Made by a program: the position numbers and the translations under genes. 64,000 nucleotides of DNA, taken from contig BRKX01000009.1 of assembly GCA_026008535.1 (NCBI GenBank), positions 52,449,001 through 52,513,000 of the forward strand, written 5' to 3'. Numbering within the stretch: the first letter of the stretch is position 1; the number at the start of each line of letters is the position of its first letter. This document shows, piece by piece, positions 11,399-22,229 of the stretch. A model generated the notes under the pieces. It did not search any database. It saw only the letters and a program-made list of their open reading frames with translations, and was not told the origin of the DNA. The DNA comes from Perilla frutescens. Lineage: Eukaryota > Streptophyta > Magnoliopsida > Lamiales > Lamiaceae.

Positions 11399-12364
11399 TT
11401 AACCTAAAACGGTACCCACAGCGGAATCTGATACATCACATATAATTTCAAAAGGCAATAACCAATCAAGGGGGATGACAATAGATGCGGTGATCAGTTT
11501 TTTCTTAAGAGTATTAAAAGCATGTAAACACTTATCATCAAACTCAAAAGGAACATCTAGAGCAAGCAAATGACATAGAGGTTGGCTAATTTTTGAGAAG
11601 TCTTTAATGAACCGATGGTAAAAACCGGCATGGCCTAGAAAACTTCTAACACCTTTCACATTGATGGGTGGAGGTAATTCTTCAATTACATCTACCTTAG
11701 CCTTGTCTACGCTCATTCCTTCTTTCGACACAACATGACCAAGGACTATGCCACTAGTAACCATGAAATGGCTCTTTTCCCAACTAAGAGTGAGGCTACT
11801 TTCAATGCATCTCTTCAACACAAGTTCTAACTTTTCTAAACAATCGGAAAATGAAGACCCAAAGACGGAAAAGTCATCCATGAATACTTCAATGAGATCA
11901 CCAATAATTTTGAAAAAGATAGAAAACATACACCTTTGAAATGTGTCCGGTGCATTGCATAATCCAAATGGCAATCTCTTACACATAAATGTTCCAAACG
12001 GGCACGTAAATGTGGTCTTGGCTTGGTCCTCCGATGCTATGGCCACCTGAAAATAACCTGACAAACCGTCAAGAAAATAATAAAAACTATGCCCAGCTAA
12101 TTTATCAAGGATTTGATCAATGAAGAAAAGAGGGAAATGGTATTTTCGAGTGGCGGCATTGAGCTTTTGATAGACAATGCACATTCTCCATCCGGTGGTG
12201 GTTCGAGTAGCCACATGCTCTCCTTTATCATTCTCCACCACCGTGATTCCTTCCTTCTTGGGCACCACATGGACCGGGCTCACCCATTCACTATCGACTA
12301 TTGGGTAGAGGATTCCTTCCGCAAGGAGCTTAAGAATCTCCTTCTTGACGACCTCCATCAACAC
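11399..12364 (-). pseudogene. Reverse transcriptase of the Athila-like element
   Basis: The RT fingers and palm are well preserved: S-E-W-V-S-P-V-H-V-V-P-K-K, then the G-W-R-M-C region, then F-Y-Y-F-L-D-G-L-S-G-Y-F-Q (first Asp) and L-P-F-G-L-C-N-A-P. The catalytic box is F-M-D-D-F-S-V-F-G (F-x-D-D form). G-H-V-V-S and R-S-F-L-G-H-A-G-F-Y-R-like blocks lead into RNase H. The frame is open for 321 codons and is preceded by a TGA that replaces an Arg codon (CGA to TGA) in the same frame as protease. Confidence 0.9.
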
Positions 12365-12388
12365 GGGATTGAGCCACCTTTGTCCTTC

Positions 12389-13462
12389 TCACACCGGCTT
12401 AGCCCTTTCTTCAAGAATGATTCGATGTATGCACGTCGTGGGGCTAATGCCTTTGATGTCAGAAAGATTCCACCCAATGGCTTGTTTGTTCCTCTTAAGT
12501 ATGGCTACCAAGAGATCTTCTTCATCTTTTTCAAACCCGGCAAAGATGAACACGGGTTTCTTCTTCTCTTCATCGAGGTACACATATTTGAGGTGAGATG
12601 GGAGCTCTTTAAGCTCAAGCTCGGGTGAAGGCTTCACTTCCTCTTCGGTTGAGGCTAGAACTTTCATTAAGCTTATACCTTCACCAAGTAATATTTCCAT
12701 CTCTTCGGCCTCCAACTCATCTCCCCCATACTTGAGGCTTGCTTTTTCCATTGCTATCTCATCGGACAAGGCTTCAGTCCTCCATGTAGAGCAAATTTTC
12801 TGCAAGAAAACTTTCTCGGCCAAGAGATCAATAGCATCGATAAAAGAATAATTTTCCTCAAATGAGGAGATGAGAATTACCTTATTTTTGTGCACGGAAA
12901 AGGACACGGTTTCTCCTAATACCAACATTGTAAAAGTTCCATTTTTAACATCAATCAATGTGTTAGTTGTAGCCATAAAAGGTCTACCCAAAAGGAGTGT
13001 GTGCTCAATTCTCATCTCTTGAACATCTCCCACATCCAACACAACAAAACCAACCGGTATTATCAAACCACCCACTTTAACTAGAATGTCTTCTATTATG
13101 CCTCTAGGATATCTCACGGATCTATCTGCCAATTGTAGACACATTCTGGTTGGTTTCAATTCTCTTAACTCTAGTTGTTTAAAAATAGAGTAGGGCATCA
13201 AATTAATTCCAGCTCCTAAATCTAGCATGCCATATGCTTCTTTACCATTTCCCAAGGCAATTTTAAGAGTAAAACTACCTGGATCACAGAGCTTGGGCGG
13301 TAGTTGTTGTTGTAGGATTGCACTTGCCACTTTGGACATAACAATCTTCTCATCCTCCGCGAACTTCCTCTTCTTGGAGGCTAGTTCTTTGAAGAACTTA
13401 ACATAAGCCGGCACATTGCGGATAACATCGAGGAGTGGAAGGTTGACGTTCACTTTAGACAA
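12389..13462 (-). pseudogene. Aspartic protease and linker to RT
   Basis: Contains the retropepsin-like motif M-L-D-L-G-A-G-I-N-L-M-P. The usual form is D-L-G-A-S, so the Ser after Ala is Gly here, which may impair activity. Downstream come L-L-G-R-P-F-M-A-T and an acidic linker, E-E-E-V-K-P-S-P-E-L-E-L-K-E-L-P. The N-terminal part (N-V-N-L-P-L-L-D) is typical of the gag-protease boundary in Athila relatives. The frame is shared with gag's C-terminal segment and with RT; only single stop codons separate them. Confidence 0.85.
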
Positions 13463-13477
13463 GATCTTGTAAAACTC

Positions 13478-15005
13478 TTAGAATTGGTTGTCTTGCTTCT
13501 CGTTCCTCAATCGGCTTGGATAAGGAATTGGAGGAGTGTAGGGATTGGCAACCTTGTAGAGTGTGGGCTCCTTCTTTGGTTCGGGCTCCCTTTGCTCTTG
13601 TTGGGGAGCCTCTTCTTCTTTCTCAACTTCCTTGGTTGGGCTTGGCTCTCCAACCTTGTTGTCAATCACCTTGCCTCCTCTAAGGACGGTGATGGATTGA
13701 GCTTGCTCCGGTTGGCTCGGTAACTTGTCCGGCTTGGCTTGCTTGGCCAACTCTCCAACGGTACCCGGCTATTTACCCCACTTGGGTCTCGATTCGCTTC
13801 ACGGAAGCTTCAGTAGATTCGAACCTTTGTTGGGTGGCTTGAATGAAGAATTGCAAGGTGTCTTACAATGTCAGCCTAGGCGGTTGGTTGGGTTGGACTG
13901 GATATTGTTGCGGCCTTGGATAAGGTGGATCTTGGCCACCTCCGGCTTGTTGAGGTGGAGACGGTTGTTGAGGCGGTTGTTGAGGAGGTTGTTGAGGTTG
14001 TCTCTAAGAAAAGTTTGGATGGTTTCTCCATCCCGGATTGTATGATTGAGAGTATGGGTTGTATGGTTGGCGAGGTTGGAATCCTTGAAGAGCATGAACT
14101 TGCTCTTGAAGAGCATGGAAATGAGCTTCTTCACTTGATTCCGGCTCGATCGACTTTTGACATACATTGGCCCTGTAGCCATACTCTCCACATATCCCAC
14201 AAGTTTCAACGGTCATTGCTTGTTGAGGTGGTCTCTCGGAGGTTTGAAGCATCTCTACTTGCCTCGTCAACTTGGCTAGTTATCACGTCACATCATAACT
14301 AGGGTTGGCTTCATTCACGGAAGCTCTCTTCCCCCTAGCACTCTTTTGTTGAGAAGTCATGGACTTCATCTCATAGATGTTGGAGACCTCTTCGGCGATC
14401 CGACCTCCAATATCTCCTTCCGTGGCATTGTCCACCATATATTGGAAATTTTGAGAAAGCCTGTCATAAAAGAATTGGTTGAGCAACTCAGGCGCGAGGT
14501 GGTGGTGCGGGTATTGTTGTTGGAGACCTCTAAATCGATCCCAAGTCTCATGGAATGCTTCACCCGGAGATTAGGCAAAGGTGAAGATTTGGGCTCTCAA
14601 ATCTTGGGTCTTTTGATCGGAGTAGTATTTGGCCATGAACTTCTCGTAGACGGCATTCCAATTGGCCAATGAATTGGTCGGGAGTGACATAAACCAAGTC
14701 TTGGCACGATCCTTCAAGGTATAAGGAAAACACATCATCTTTAATTGGTCTTCGTTCAAACTTTGTAGAGGGAAGGTTTGAACCACGACATAGAACTCCC
14801 GGATGAAGTTCAAATTATCTTAGGTCGGCATCCCGTAAAAAGATGATAATTGGCTAAAATGAATGTTCTTCAACTCATAGTTCCTTGCGGCCTCTCTAAG
14901 AACTATGCAAGATGCCGACGTCCCAATCACGAGACGAGTGAAATCCCTCATATTCCTAGCCGCATTAGCATTGACATTGTCGGGGTTGAGTTGGTGGGCC
15001 TCCAT
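13478..15005 (-). pseudogene. Gag of the Athila-like element
   Basis: Order on the minus strand: an N-terminal region with M-R-D-F-T-R and a Y-E-L-K motif, then the Retrotrans_gag core (L-N-E-D-Q-L-K, F-P-Y-T-L-K-D-R-A-K-T-W-F, W-N-A-V-Y-E-K-F). Next come F-F-Y-D-R-L, a Cys knuckle (C-G-I-C-G-E-Y-G-Y-R-A-N-V-C, with Tyr in place of the usual His), a Gln/Pro-rich stretch and a K/E-rich tail. One frame runs from 15005 to about 13755, interrupted by TAA at 14817-14819, TAA at 14568-14570, TGA TAA at 14277-14282 and TAG at about 14001. A one-base shift near 13755 then enters the protease-pol frame. Confidence 0.85.
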
Positions 15006-15288
15006 CTCCTTTTTCTAAGTAAACACGTCGAACCTTCTTGGTCTATGGATGTTGTCAAACACGGGGGCTAATCCATGATTAAGACTTCATCTCCCTAGCA
15101 TAAAAAATCAATAACACAAGAGAGATCACATGCACCTATGGAACGAGACGTAACAAACACAATAAACACAAAGACCAAACTACACAAAACAACACAAAGA
15201 GCACAAATACTAAACAAATACAAAATCACTAATAAAAAATCGAACAAAAAAGCAGTTATAGCGCAAAGAGACAATACGCCTAAAGCCT

Positions 15289-15306
15289 TCCCCGGCAACG
15301 GCGCCA
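15289..15306 (-). other. Primer-binding site of the Athila-like element
   Basis: On the element's sense strand this reads TGGCGCCGTTGCCGGGGA. It starts a few bases inside the end of the 5' LTR (LTR terminus at 15312). This sequence recurs as the tRNA primer site in Athila/Tat-type plant Ty3/gypsy elements. It fixes the element's polarity as minus and marks 15312-17222 as the 5' LTR. Confidence 0.85.
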
Positions 15307-15311
15307 AAATT

Positions 15312-17222
15312 TGTTTATGTCCAAATTATTTTCCGGTCTATACTCGACATGTAAAACTACTTCTAACCAAACCCACAATTGGATGGGGTCAATTGTAGAC
15401 GCGACGAGCTAACCCGAGTCGATCTCTCAAAAAAGACTTTGTGTGGGAAATTATCCGATTTGGATATGCATCCAACATGTTTGAACGACGAAATACAAAC
15501 CTAAACAATCTAATCATGGATTTTAAGGTTAATTTTAACTAAGGAATTTAAAACACGCAATTTAACTAATAATGTGCAAATAACGACAAGATCAAGATTG
15601 AAATGAAAGGATTATGATAAGAGCATTAAGGTGTAGATTCTCTCATTGATTTATCAATTAGCTTGTTTCAAGTTGGTTATACTAATTGTAAACACACAAT
15701 AGACCCCTCAAGTGGTTTAACTTCAATTACTGTCACCGTCTATCCATTAAACCCCTATCGACTATATTATACGAGCAAGATCAATATTTTAGGCTTATGA
15801 ACCCAATCCACCTAACGTTGAAGGAACCTTGGTCGGGATTTAGAATCTTCTTTCGGTCTCATCTAAAATCTAGCAATGCTAAGTAGTGATCAAATACTCA
15901 ACATGATAAAAACAATTCCAATAACAACAACTAACCATCACAAGCATAGATCAAAACCAAATCGATTCTATATTCCCTAATGAAGAGATTAGCCCATAAT
16001 CATGCTCAAAACAACACAAATATCATAAGAGTTCATCATCTCATAACCAAATGAAAATAACATAAACTTCTACAATATTCAATGTTTCAAGAGTTTTTGG
16101 GACAACCCCCACAAACCAACTAACCTAAAGAAAGAAAATACCAAGGGAAGAGCCTCCTATCGAGCCTAGCTTTAACGGATGGCTCAGAGTCAGAACTTCT
16201 TCTCGTCTCTCTTTCTTTAACCAAAACTTTCTTGCCTCTCTTCTTCCTCTTTTCTTCCTCTCTTGAAAGGTGGTGGTGGTAGTGAGAATGGTGTAGAAAA
16301 ATGGTGAAGGTGGTGAAGATATGTAGAGAGAAAAATAGAGAGATGGAGAAAATGAAGTGAAAGGTGAATGGTGAATGAGAATGATGATTCCCAAATCCCC
16401 CAAAATCAAGTGGGAGATATGAGAGAGAGGGGGGGGAGGGAGAGGGAGTGATCAAATGAGTGAGAGATGAGAGGTGAGAGGTGAGAGAAAAGTTGATATG
16501 AGGGCGATGGTAAGAGAGCATTTAATGAGGGAGATTTTTAGCAAGATTTGTTGGGGAATTTGGGACCAAAAATCCAAAAGCTAGATTATTAGGGATAATT
16601 ATACCCTATATTCCTTAACTTAGATCGCAAAGAAGTATTCTTCTATAATTAAATAAATCCAGCTGTGAATTGAGGAGGAAAAGAGGAGTGAGATTGCACA
16701 GAAGAAAGAGGAAAAATTGATCGGGAGAGGACGAACAAGGCACCCCGCGCGCCGGTGGGGTGCGGCGCGTCCGCCGGCCGAATTACTTTGCGCACCGACG
16801 TGCCTATGCGCGCTCGTGAGGGCCTTCTGCCGAGAGCCTGGCTGCGCCATCGCGGGTGATGACGCGGCCGCACCGTGCGTTTCTGCTCGGTGTTCCAACT
16901 TCGAGTGCAATTCAATTCTTTGAGTGCAATCCAATTCTTGGTTTTCCTCATCAGTTTGATCCTTTCTTTGATTCGGCTACCAGTCGGGTTCATTATTTCG
17001 AGCTCAATTTTTAGGCTTTGTAACTTGCCACCTAACTTCCGTTAAAGATTCTGCTTTTCTAGACAAACGCTTAAGTTTAGCATAACTTGGAATAATCTAC
17101 CATTAGAGCGATAGTGAAGATAAACACACGAAATCCACAAATAAACTACTAAAAATACTAGAAAATAACTTACAAAACATGCAAAATTCCTACAATAAAA
17201 CAACACAAACAAACACTAAACA
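15312..17222 (-). repeat. 5' LTR of the Athila-like element
   Basis: Plus-strand ends are TGTTTATGTCC at 15312 and ...ACTAAACA at 17222, followed by the TSD gcaac (17223-17227). It matches 2972-4885 throughout with many substitutions and small indels. It carries a CpG-rich stretch at about 16730-16880 and GA/AG-rich low complexity at about 16260-16500. The embedded ORFs are not supported as genes. Confidence 0.9.
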
Positions 17223-20053
17223 GCAACCTTAGTAGTCACGTTGCCATACAATGATCTCTTCCAACATCTTTCATCCTCATTTTGAGTTATAGGGACTTGT
17301 ATAATATCCCATATAATCTCAGGAAATGAACTGGCAAATCCATGAGTAAAGATCCATGTTCTATTGACAAGAAAATCTGACACTCGGTCTGATAGCGAGA
17401 AGCGAGCAGCAAGAGGAATATTCAATCTGTCTACAAGAGTATATCCAAGCCAATTGTCCAGCCAAAAAAATGTGTGACAGCCATTTCTCAAAATACAATG
17501 CGATCCATTAACCAAGCTAGTGATCTCGCTTAGAGTTGTCAACAGGGTCGGGCTAGTCCAGCCTAGCCCAGGCCCGAGTGGGCTTTGAGATAAAATGGCC
17601 CAACCCAGCCCAGACCCACTAGTGTAACGGGCTGGGCTGGGCTGGGCTGGATTTTCTTAAATATATATGAGCCCAGCCCAACCCATACACTTGGCCTAAT
17701 GTGGGCCTGGGTTGGGCTGGGCCGGATCGGGCCTAAGGTCGATTTTAAATTTTTAAATTCTGACATTAATTTATATAATTGTACTTAGTGAATTTATTTA
17801 TCATTTATATGACAAGATACAATTAGTAATATGATTTTATGGTATTTACTTTTGAAATTGTATTATGTTGAAACATTTTTTATCTATGGTCAAATAAATT
17901 AATAAATTAAATTAAGATGGGGGGCTTGAAGTGGGTTTGAGGCAAGCTTGGGATAGGCCTGAGCCGGGCCTTTGGTGGGCTTGGGCCTGAGTTGGGCTGG
18001 GTTTCAAAAAAGGGCCCACATGAGTCCATTTCGTAAAGGCAAACCCAACCCACTTAGCCCGTGATTTTCATGGGTTGGGCTGGGTCGATCCATAGCGGGC
18101 TTGGGCTAGGTAAGCCTGACCCATTTGACAACTCTAATCTCACTCCTAACCCCAGGCCAAATAGACGAATAGCATTTCTGTCTCGAGAAGTGCCCAGAAT
18201 GGTTAAGATATCTGCCGCAGAAAGCTAGAATAATGCAGATTTAACTGTGAGAACTCTCTATGCCATACGCATCATAAGACTCCTGCTAAGAACAACAAAA
18301 GACATGACTGAAAGCCCCCTTCTTTTTTAAGCACAGACCCGATCCCATGAAAAGATGGAGGCGATCGGCTGTTAATGTCACCAGTCCATATGAAATTTCT
18401 ACATGCTTTTTCAATGGATGGCACTAAGTTCGAAGGCCATTTATAAATGAGCATTGAGTGAAGAGCTGAACTCGAGATGATTGAATTAACAAGACAAACA
18501 CGTCCAGCTATATATAATGATCGACCATCTCATCTAGTGAATTTAGCGAACACCTTGTCTACGGCTTGCTGAAAAACCGCAACCTTTGGAGAGCTTTCAA
18601 AAATCTGAATGCCCAAATAACAGAAATAAATAGATCCAACAATGAAATCCAATCGTTGAGACACCAGAGAACGGATGGAATTACGAACTTCTTTGCCATA
18701 AAAAACACACGAGATTTAGCTGGATTGCAAATCTGACCCGAGACAGCGGCATACTTGTCTAAAACCTCCGATATCAGTCGCACATTCGCAACAGTAGCCT
18801 TGCAGAAAATGATGATGTCGTGTGCATAGAGCACATGCATGGGGAAAAGGTGATCACAACAATAACTCATCAGAACTAATCGATGTTGAGAAACTGCACG
18901 AGAAAGAGCTCAATTCAAAACCTCTTCCGCCAACCTAAACAAAAGCGGGAATAACGAATCGCCTTCTCTAACACCTTTGGTGCAGCTGAAATAACACTTA
19001 AGAGTGCCATTAATCAGAATAGATAGCCTTGCCGAAGCTAATATATGAGAAATCTAACTCTAAAAGCAAAGAGGAAAACCGAAGCATTCCAGAACTTTAA
19101 CCAAAAAATCCCAATGCAAAGTGTCAAATGCTTTCTTAATATCAACCTTAAGAGCTAAATTATCTCCATTACCCGTTCTATTTAGAGTGTTCACCCCTTC
19201 CGAAGTGAGAAGAATAGCATCATGAATTTTTCTTTTAGCAATAAAACCATATTGCTCTTTGGACACAATAGCCTCTGCCATAATATTCAACTGATTTTCA
19301 AGGATTTTGGATATGATCTTGAAGAGAAAATTTCCCAACATAATAGGTCTAAAATCAGCAACCGTATTTGCATTGTCTTCTTTGGGAATGAGTACAACGA
19401 AACTAGAATTCAAGTCGGAAGGAAAACGACCATATTTAAAAAATTCCCAGATAGCTTGATAAATGTCTTTAGAGATAATCTCCCATGCTGCTTGAAAGAA
19501 TTTTCTATTAAAACCATCGGGACTAGTCGTACTATTAATATCTAGAGGAAAAACCGCATCTTTAACCTCTGCAAACTTAAGAGGGGCAACCAGAAGTCCA
19601 GAAGAGCCGAATGATCATTAGAAACCAACTTTGGAATAATGCCCTCAATCCAGTCCACCTATATATCTCCATTGTCATTGAGAGAAAACAAGTTCTGGTA
19701 ATTAGACACTACGTGGTCAGATATAACATTAAGATCAGCCACAATTTGACCATCGATCACCATCGAAGTCATTTTATTCTTTGATTGAAAAAATTTCAAT
19801 GCACAATGAAAGAAAGTCGTGCTTCTATCCCCACCATTCAACTAGTCTATCCTTTTTTGTTTAAGAAGACTGACTTCAGATGAAAGCTTCTCATTAACCT
19901 GCACTTCTAAATCAATTTCTTGCTCCAATAGTGCATCAGAATATCCTTCAGATGAAATTCTATCTTAGACAGCAGATAAAGCAGCTTGCAGCTCTTTTAA
20001 ATCCTTCTTCACATTCCCAAAAGTATTAATATTCCAATTTTTGAGAGTGGGTT
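17223..20053 (-). pseudogene. L1-type LINE ORF2 (RT), 5' truncated
   Basis: Read on the minus strand from about 20053: a helical L-K-N-W-N..F-G-N-V region, then G-D-R-S-T-T-F-F-H (pre-RT), then V-L-I-P-K-E-D (RT motif), L-K-V-D-I-K-K-A-F-D (first catalytic Asp) and Y-A-H-D (catalytic box, normally Y-A-D-D). It continues into the connection region F-F-W-L-D-N-W-L-G and the zf-RVT part that resumes at 2971. The apurinic endonuclease domain expected upstream is missing; sequence right of about 20053 is unrelated. Frames change several times and one catalytic Asp is His, so the element is dead. A hAT MITE interrupts it at 17531. Confidence 0.85.
17531..18136. mobile_element. hAT-type MITE, copy 2
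   Basis: The inverted termini are TAGAGTTGTCAAC and GACAACTCTA, with 8-bp TSDs atctcgct (17523-17530) and atctcact (18137-18144). Its subterminal parts are runs of gggctggg and cccagccc, with an AT-rich centre. It was present in the LINE before the segment was duplicated to 5194-5728. Confidence 0.9.
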
Positions 20054-20640
20054 TAAAAATTAACTGTAAGGTAACGACTATTTATTTTAAATAAAATTAA
20101 ACATAAGCTTGAGTTTCAAAATGAAAAGACCTATGATTAATTTAATTAAAGGCCTACAATTAATTTTAAGGTCTGCGATTAATTAAAGGCCTAATATCAA
20201 TTTTATTCAAGGCTATTTATTCAAGGTCATGATTAATTTAATGATTTAATTGCATGTCTACGATTAAATATTAAAATTAATAGTAGGCATTTATGGTGGT
20301 CATTAATCGTGAGGCCTAAGGTTATGACTATGTTAGATATATTTTTATATTATTGACCTAAAGCAAATGATTAATTTTATAATTTTGATTCTAAAATTTA
20401 CGTTTAATTTTATTTTTGAACCTAAAGCTTGTGTTTAATTTTTAAGGTTACGACCATGTTTGATAAATGATAAATAGACACCTTCAATTTAATGCATTTA
20501 TTGCTTGTGTAAAAGAGATAGTTATTGTGATATCCATTAAATAAAAAGAAACATAAGGTATATGAGGTATTGCCTAAAATTAAATTTCATTTAATGTATT
20601 TATTGTGTTACTGTCATACTGTGCACTAAGCATTTTTATC
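20054..20640. other. AT-rich region with degenerate 'acgattaa' repeats
   Basis: Low-complexity sequence with many variants of 'ctacgattaatttaa' and 'aggccta', in plus orientation. It resembles the array at about 24200-24830. No coding potential. The LINE breaks off abruptly at its left edge. Confidence 0.5.
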
Positions 20641-21960
20641 AAGTGATCTACTTTGCACTTACTATAGTGATTGATTGTCATTATCTTTATGGCATAGAAT
20701 CATCACTAAGTATTTAGTTTTTCCAAGTACAAGTTTGTTCTTCTGGACAACGTTCATAAAGATATATATGAACGTGATCTAAACTTCCTGAAGACAGCTC
20801 AAGCAAGAAGTTTGGATTGAGCTGAAGATGAAGATGGTTGTGCATCGTGTCATAACTGAGATTGTTCAACACGTTGAGTACTGCCAACTAGCTTGAGTGA
20901 TAACCTGAAGTCAGTTTGTAAACATACAAGACATTTCATTGTGCTACCTGATGTTAAGGTTCAGAGATCAACAATGTTCTTTGCAACATTCGTGAACATT
21001 TGCATGAACACCTTTGTCCGGATTGTTCTTCCAAGATCGTTAAAGTTGTTCAAAGTTTCCAACCAAGAGGAGATTCAAGATCGTTCTAGAAGATACCTCA
21101 TTCAGCTTAGAGAGCGCGTGAATGAAGACAAGGCAGAATTCTAAATATGAAAGAAGTTCTAACATAGAAAGTCCTAGGGTTTAGTTTCAATAAGAAAACT
21201 TTCCTTATCAGGTTCAGATTAGGATTAGGACTTTTATTTCCTTGTTAAGGCTATGTTGTCATCTATAAATAAGCCTAGGATTCAGACCTGTTAGAGACAC
21301 TGAAACACCAAAAGAACTGAAGAGACATATTCTGCACAAGTGCTCTAAATTGTTTAAGAGCCACATAGGTTTTGGTTGTCATTGTTAGGCTAGAGATTAG
21401 TGTCCTAGTCTGCGTATATTGAAACAATTTTCATACACCGACAAAGGGTTCTCGGGAGAGAATACTTATAAGAACTAGATAGGTTGAAATCTAAGCTGTG
21501 GGGGGAGCTCATAGTTCAATTCATTAAAAGAGTGTGTTCAGATAGAACGAGTTTTGAGTGACGTGAGGTCAGCTGCATGTAAGATCCCTAATAAATGATA
21601 CATCGAAGTATTAGATTGTTTATCACGGACTTGACAAGTCCCCCTGTCATAGATCAGTTGATCGAACAGGGTTACCAATCTCTTGTGTGCTTTACTTTCT
21701 GTATTTCTCATTAAGTTCATTATAACGTTCGTGAATATTATAGTGAACATTATCTTACAACGTTCTAGAACTTCTTTGAGAACGTTTGCAGAACAGATAC
21801 TTTGTACGAGGTGTGCACTTTCATATTGTTGTGTAACAAATGTAGGTAAGAATTTGCAAATAAATACACATGATGAGCATTTTCGCACTACAAAATTTAG
21901 ATCAAAAAACTTAAGAGCAAAAGTTCAAGCAAAAAAAGTTGAGCAAGGCTAGACTAAAAG
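20641..21960 (+). mobile_element. LTR-like noncoding region, family uncertain
   Basis: The stretch has promoter-like organisation: a TATA-box-like 'ctataaat' at 21263-21270, then a transcribed-leader-like region with 'gttctcgggagagaatac' and 'tcacggacttgacaagtcccc'. Such features are common in the R/U5 part of plant Ty1/copia LTRs. Palindromic blocks of the type gaacgttc, ttctagaa and aacgttctagaac recur. I could not find paired ends or a target duplication, so both identity and limits are tentative. ORFs at 20893-21144 and 21538-21888 are not convincing. Confidence 0.3.
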
Positions 21961-22229
21961 TTGAGCAAGGTAAGAGATCGTTCATCAAGAAATTACAGCA
22001 AAGAAAATTCAATTTTTAAAGATATGTTTATATTGTCTATTTCTTACGATTAAATTTAAAAATTTACGTTTAAATTAAAAGCATAATAAACTTAAGGTTA
22101 CATTTAATAGAAATAAATTAGATTAAAGAAGCTATTCTTTTTCAATAATGATTAAACAAGGGCAATGTATATTTTAAATAATAAATCTTATGATTAATTC
22201 AATTCTCAAAATGAATGTTAGACTTTCTT

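Larger units (their letters stand above)
2972..17222 (-). mobile_element. Athila-like Ty3/gypsy LTR retrotransposon, rearranged
   Basis: A retrotransposon in minus orientation with two LTRs of about 1.9 kb (2972-4885 and 15312-17222). It has a primer-binding site just inside the right (5') LTR, gag-pol from 15005 to 9747 and an additional ORF downstream of integrase. The outer flanks carry the 5-bp TSD gcaac (2967-2971 and 17223-17227). The integrase tail contains the G-K-A-C-H-L-P-V-E block typical of Athila relatives, and the extra ORF also fits that clade. The two LTRs differ by many substitutions, so the insertion is old. The left end is abnormal: sequence that belongs outside the right LTR (LINE plus MITE, 4886-6212) lies inside the left LTR. 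Confidence 0.85.

Noticed and set aside
12113..12628. 171-codon plus-strand ORF
   Set aside because: Antisense shadow of the protease/RT region of the Athila-like element.
13725..14302. Plus-strand ORFs over gag
   Set aside because: Antisense shadows of the Gln/Pro-rich gag segment.
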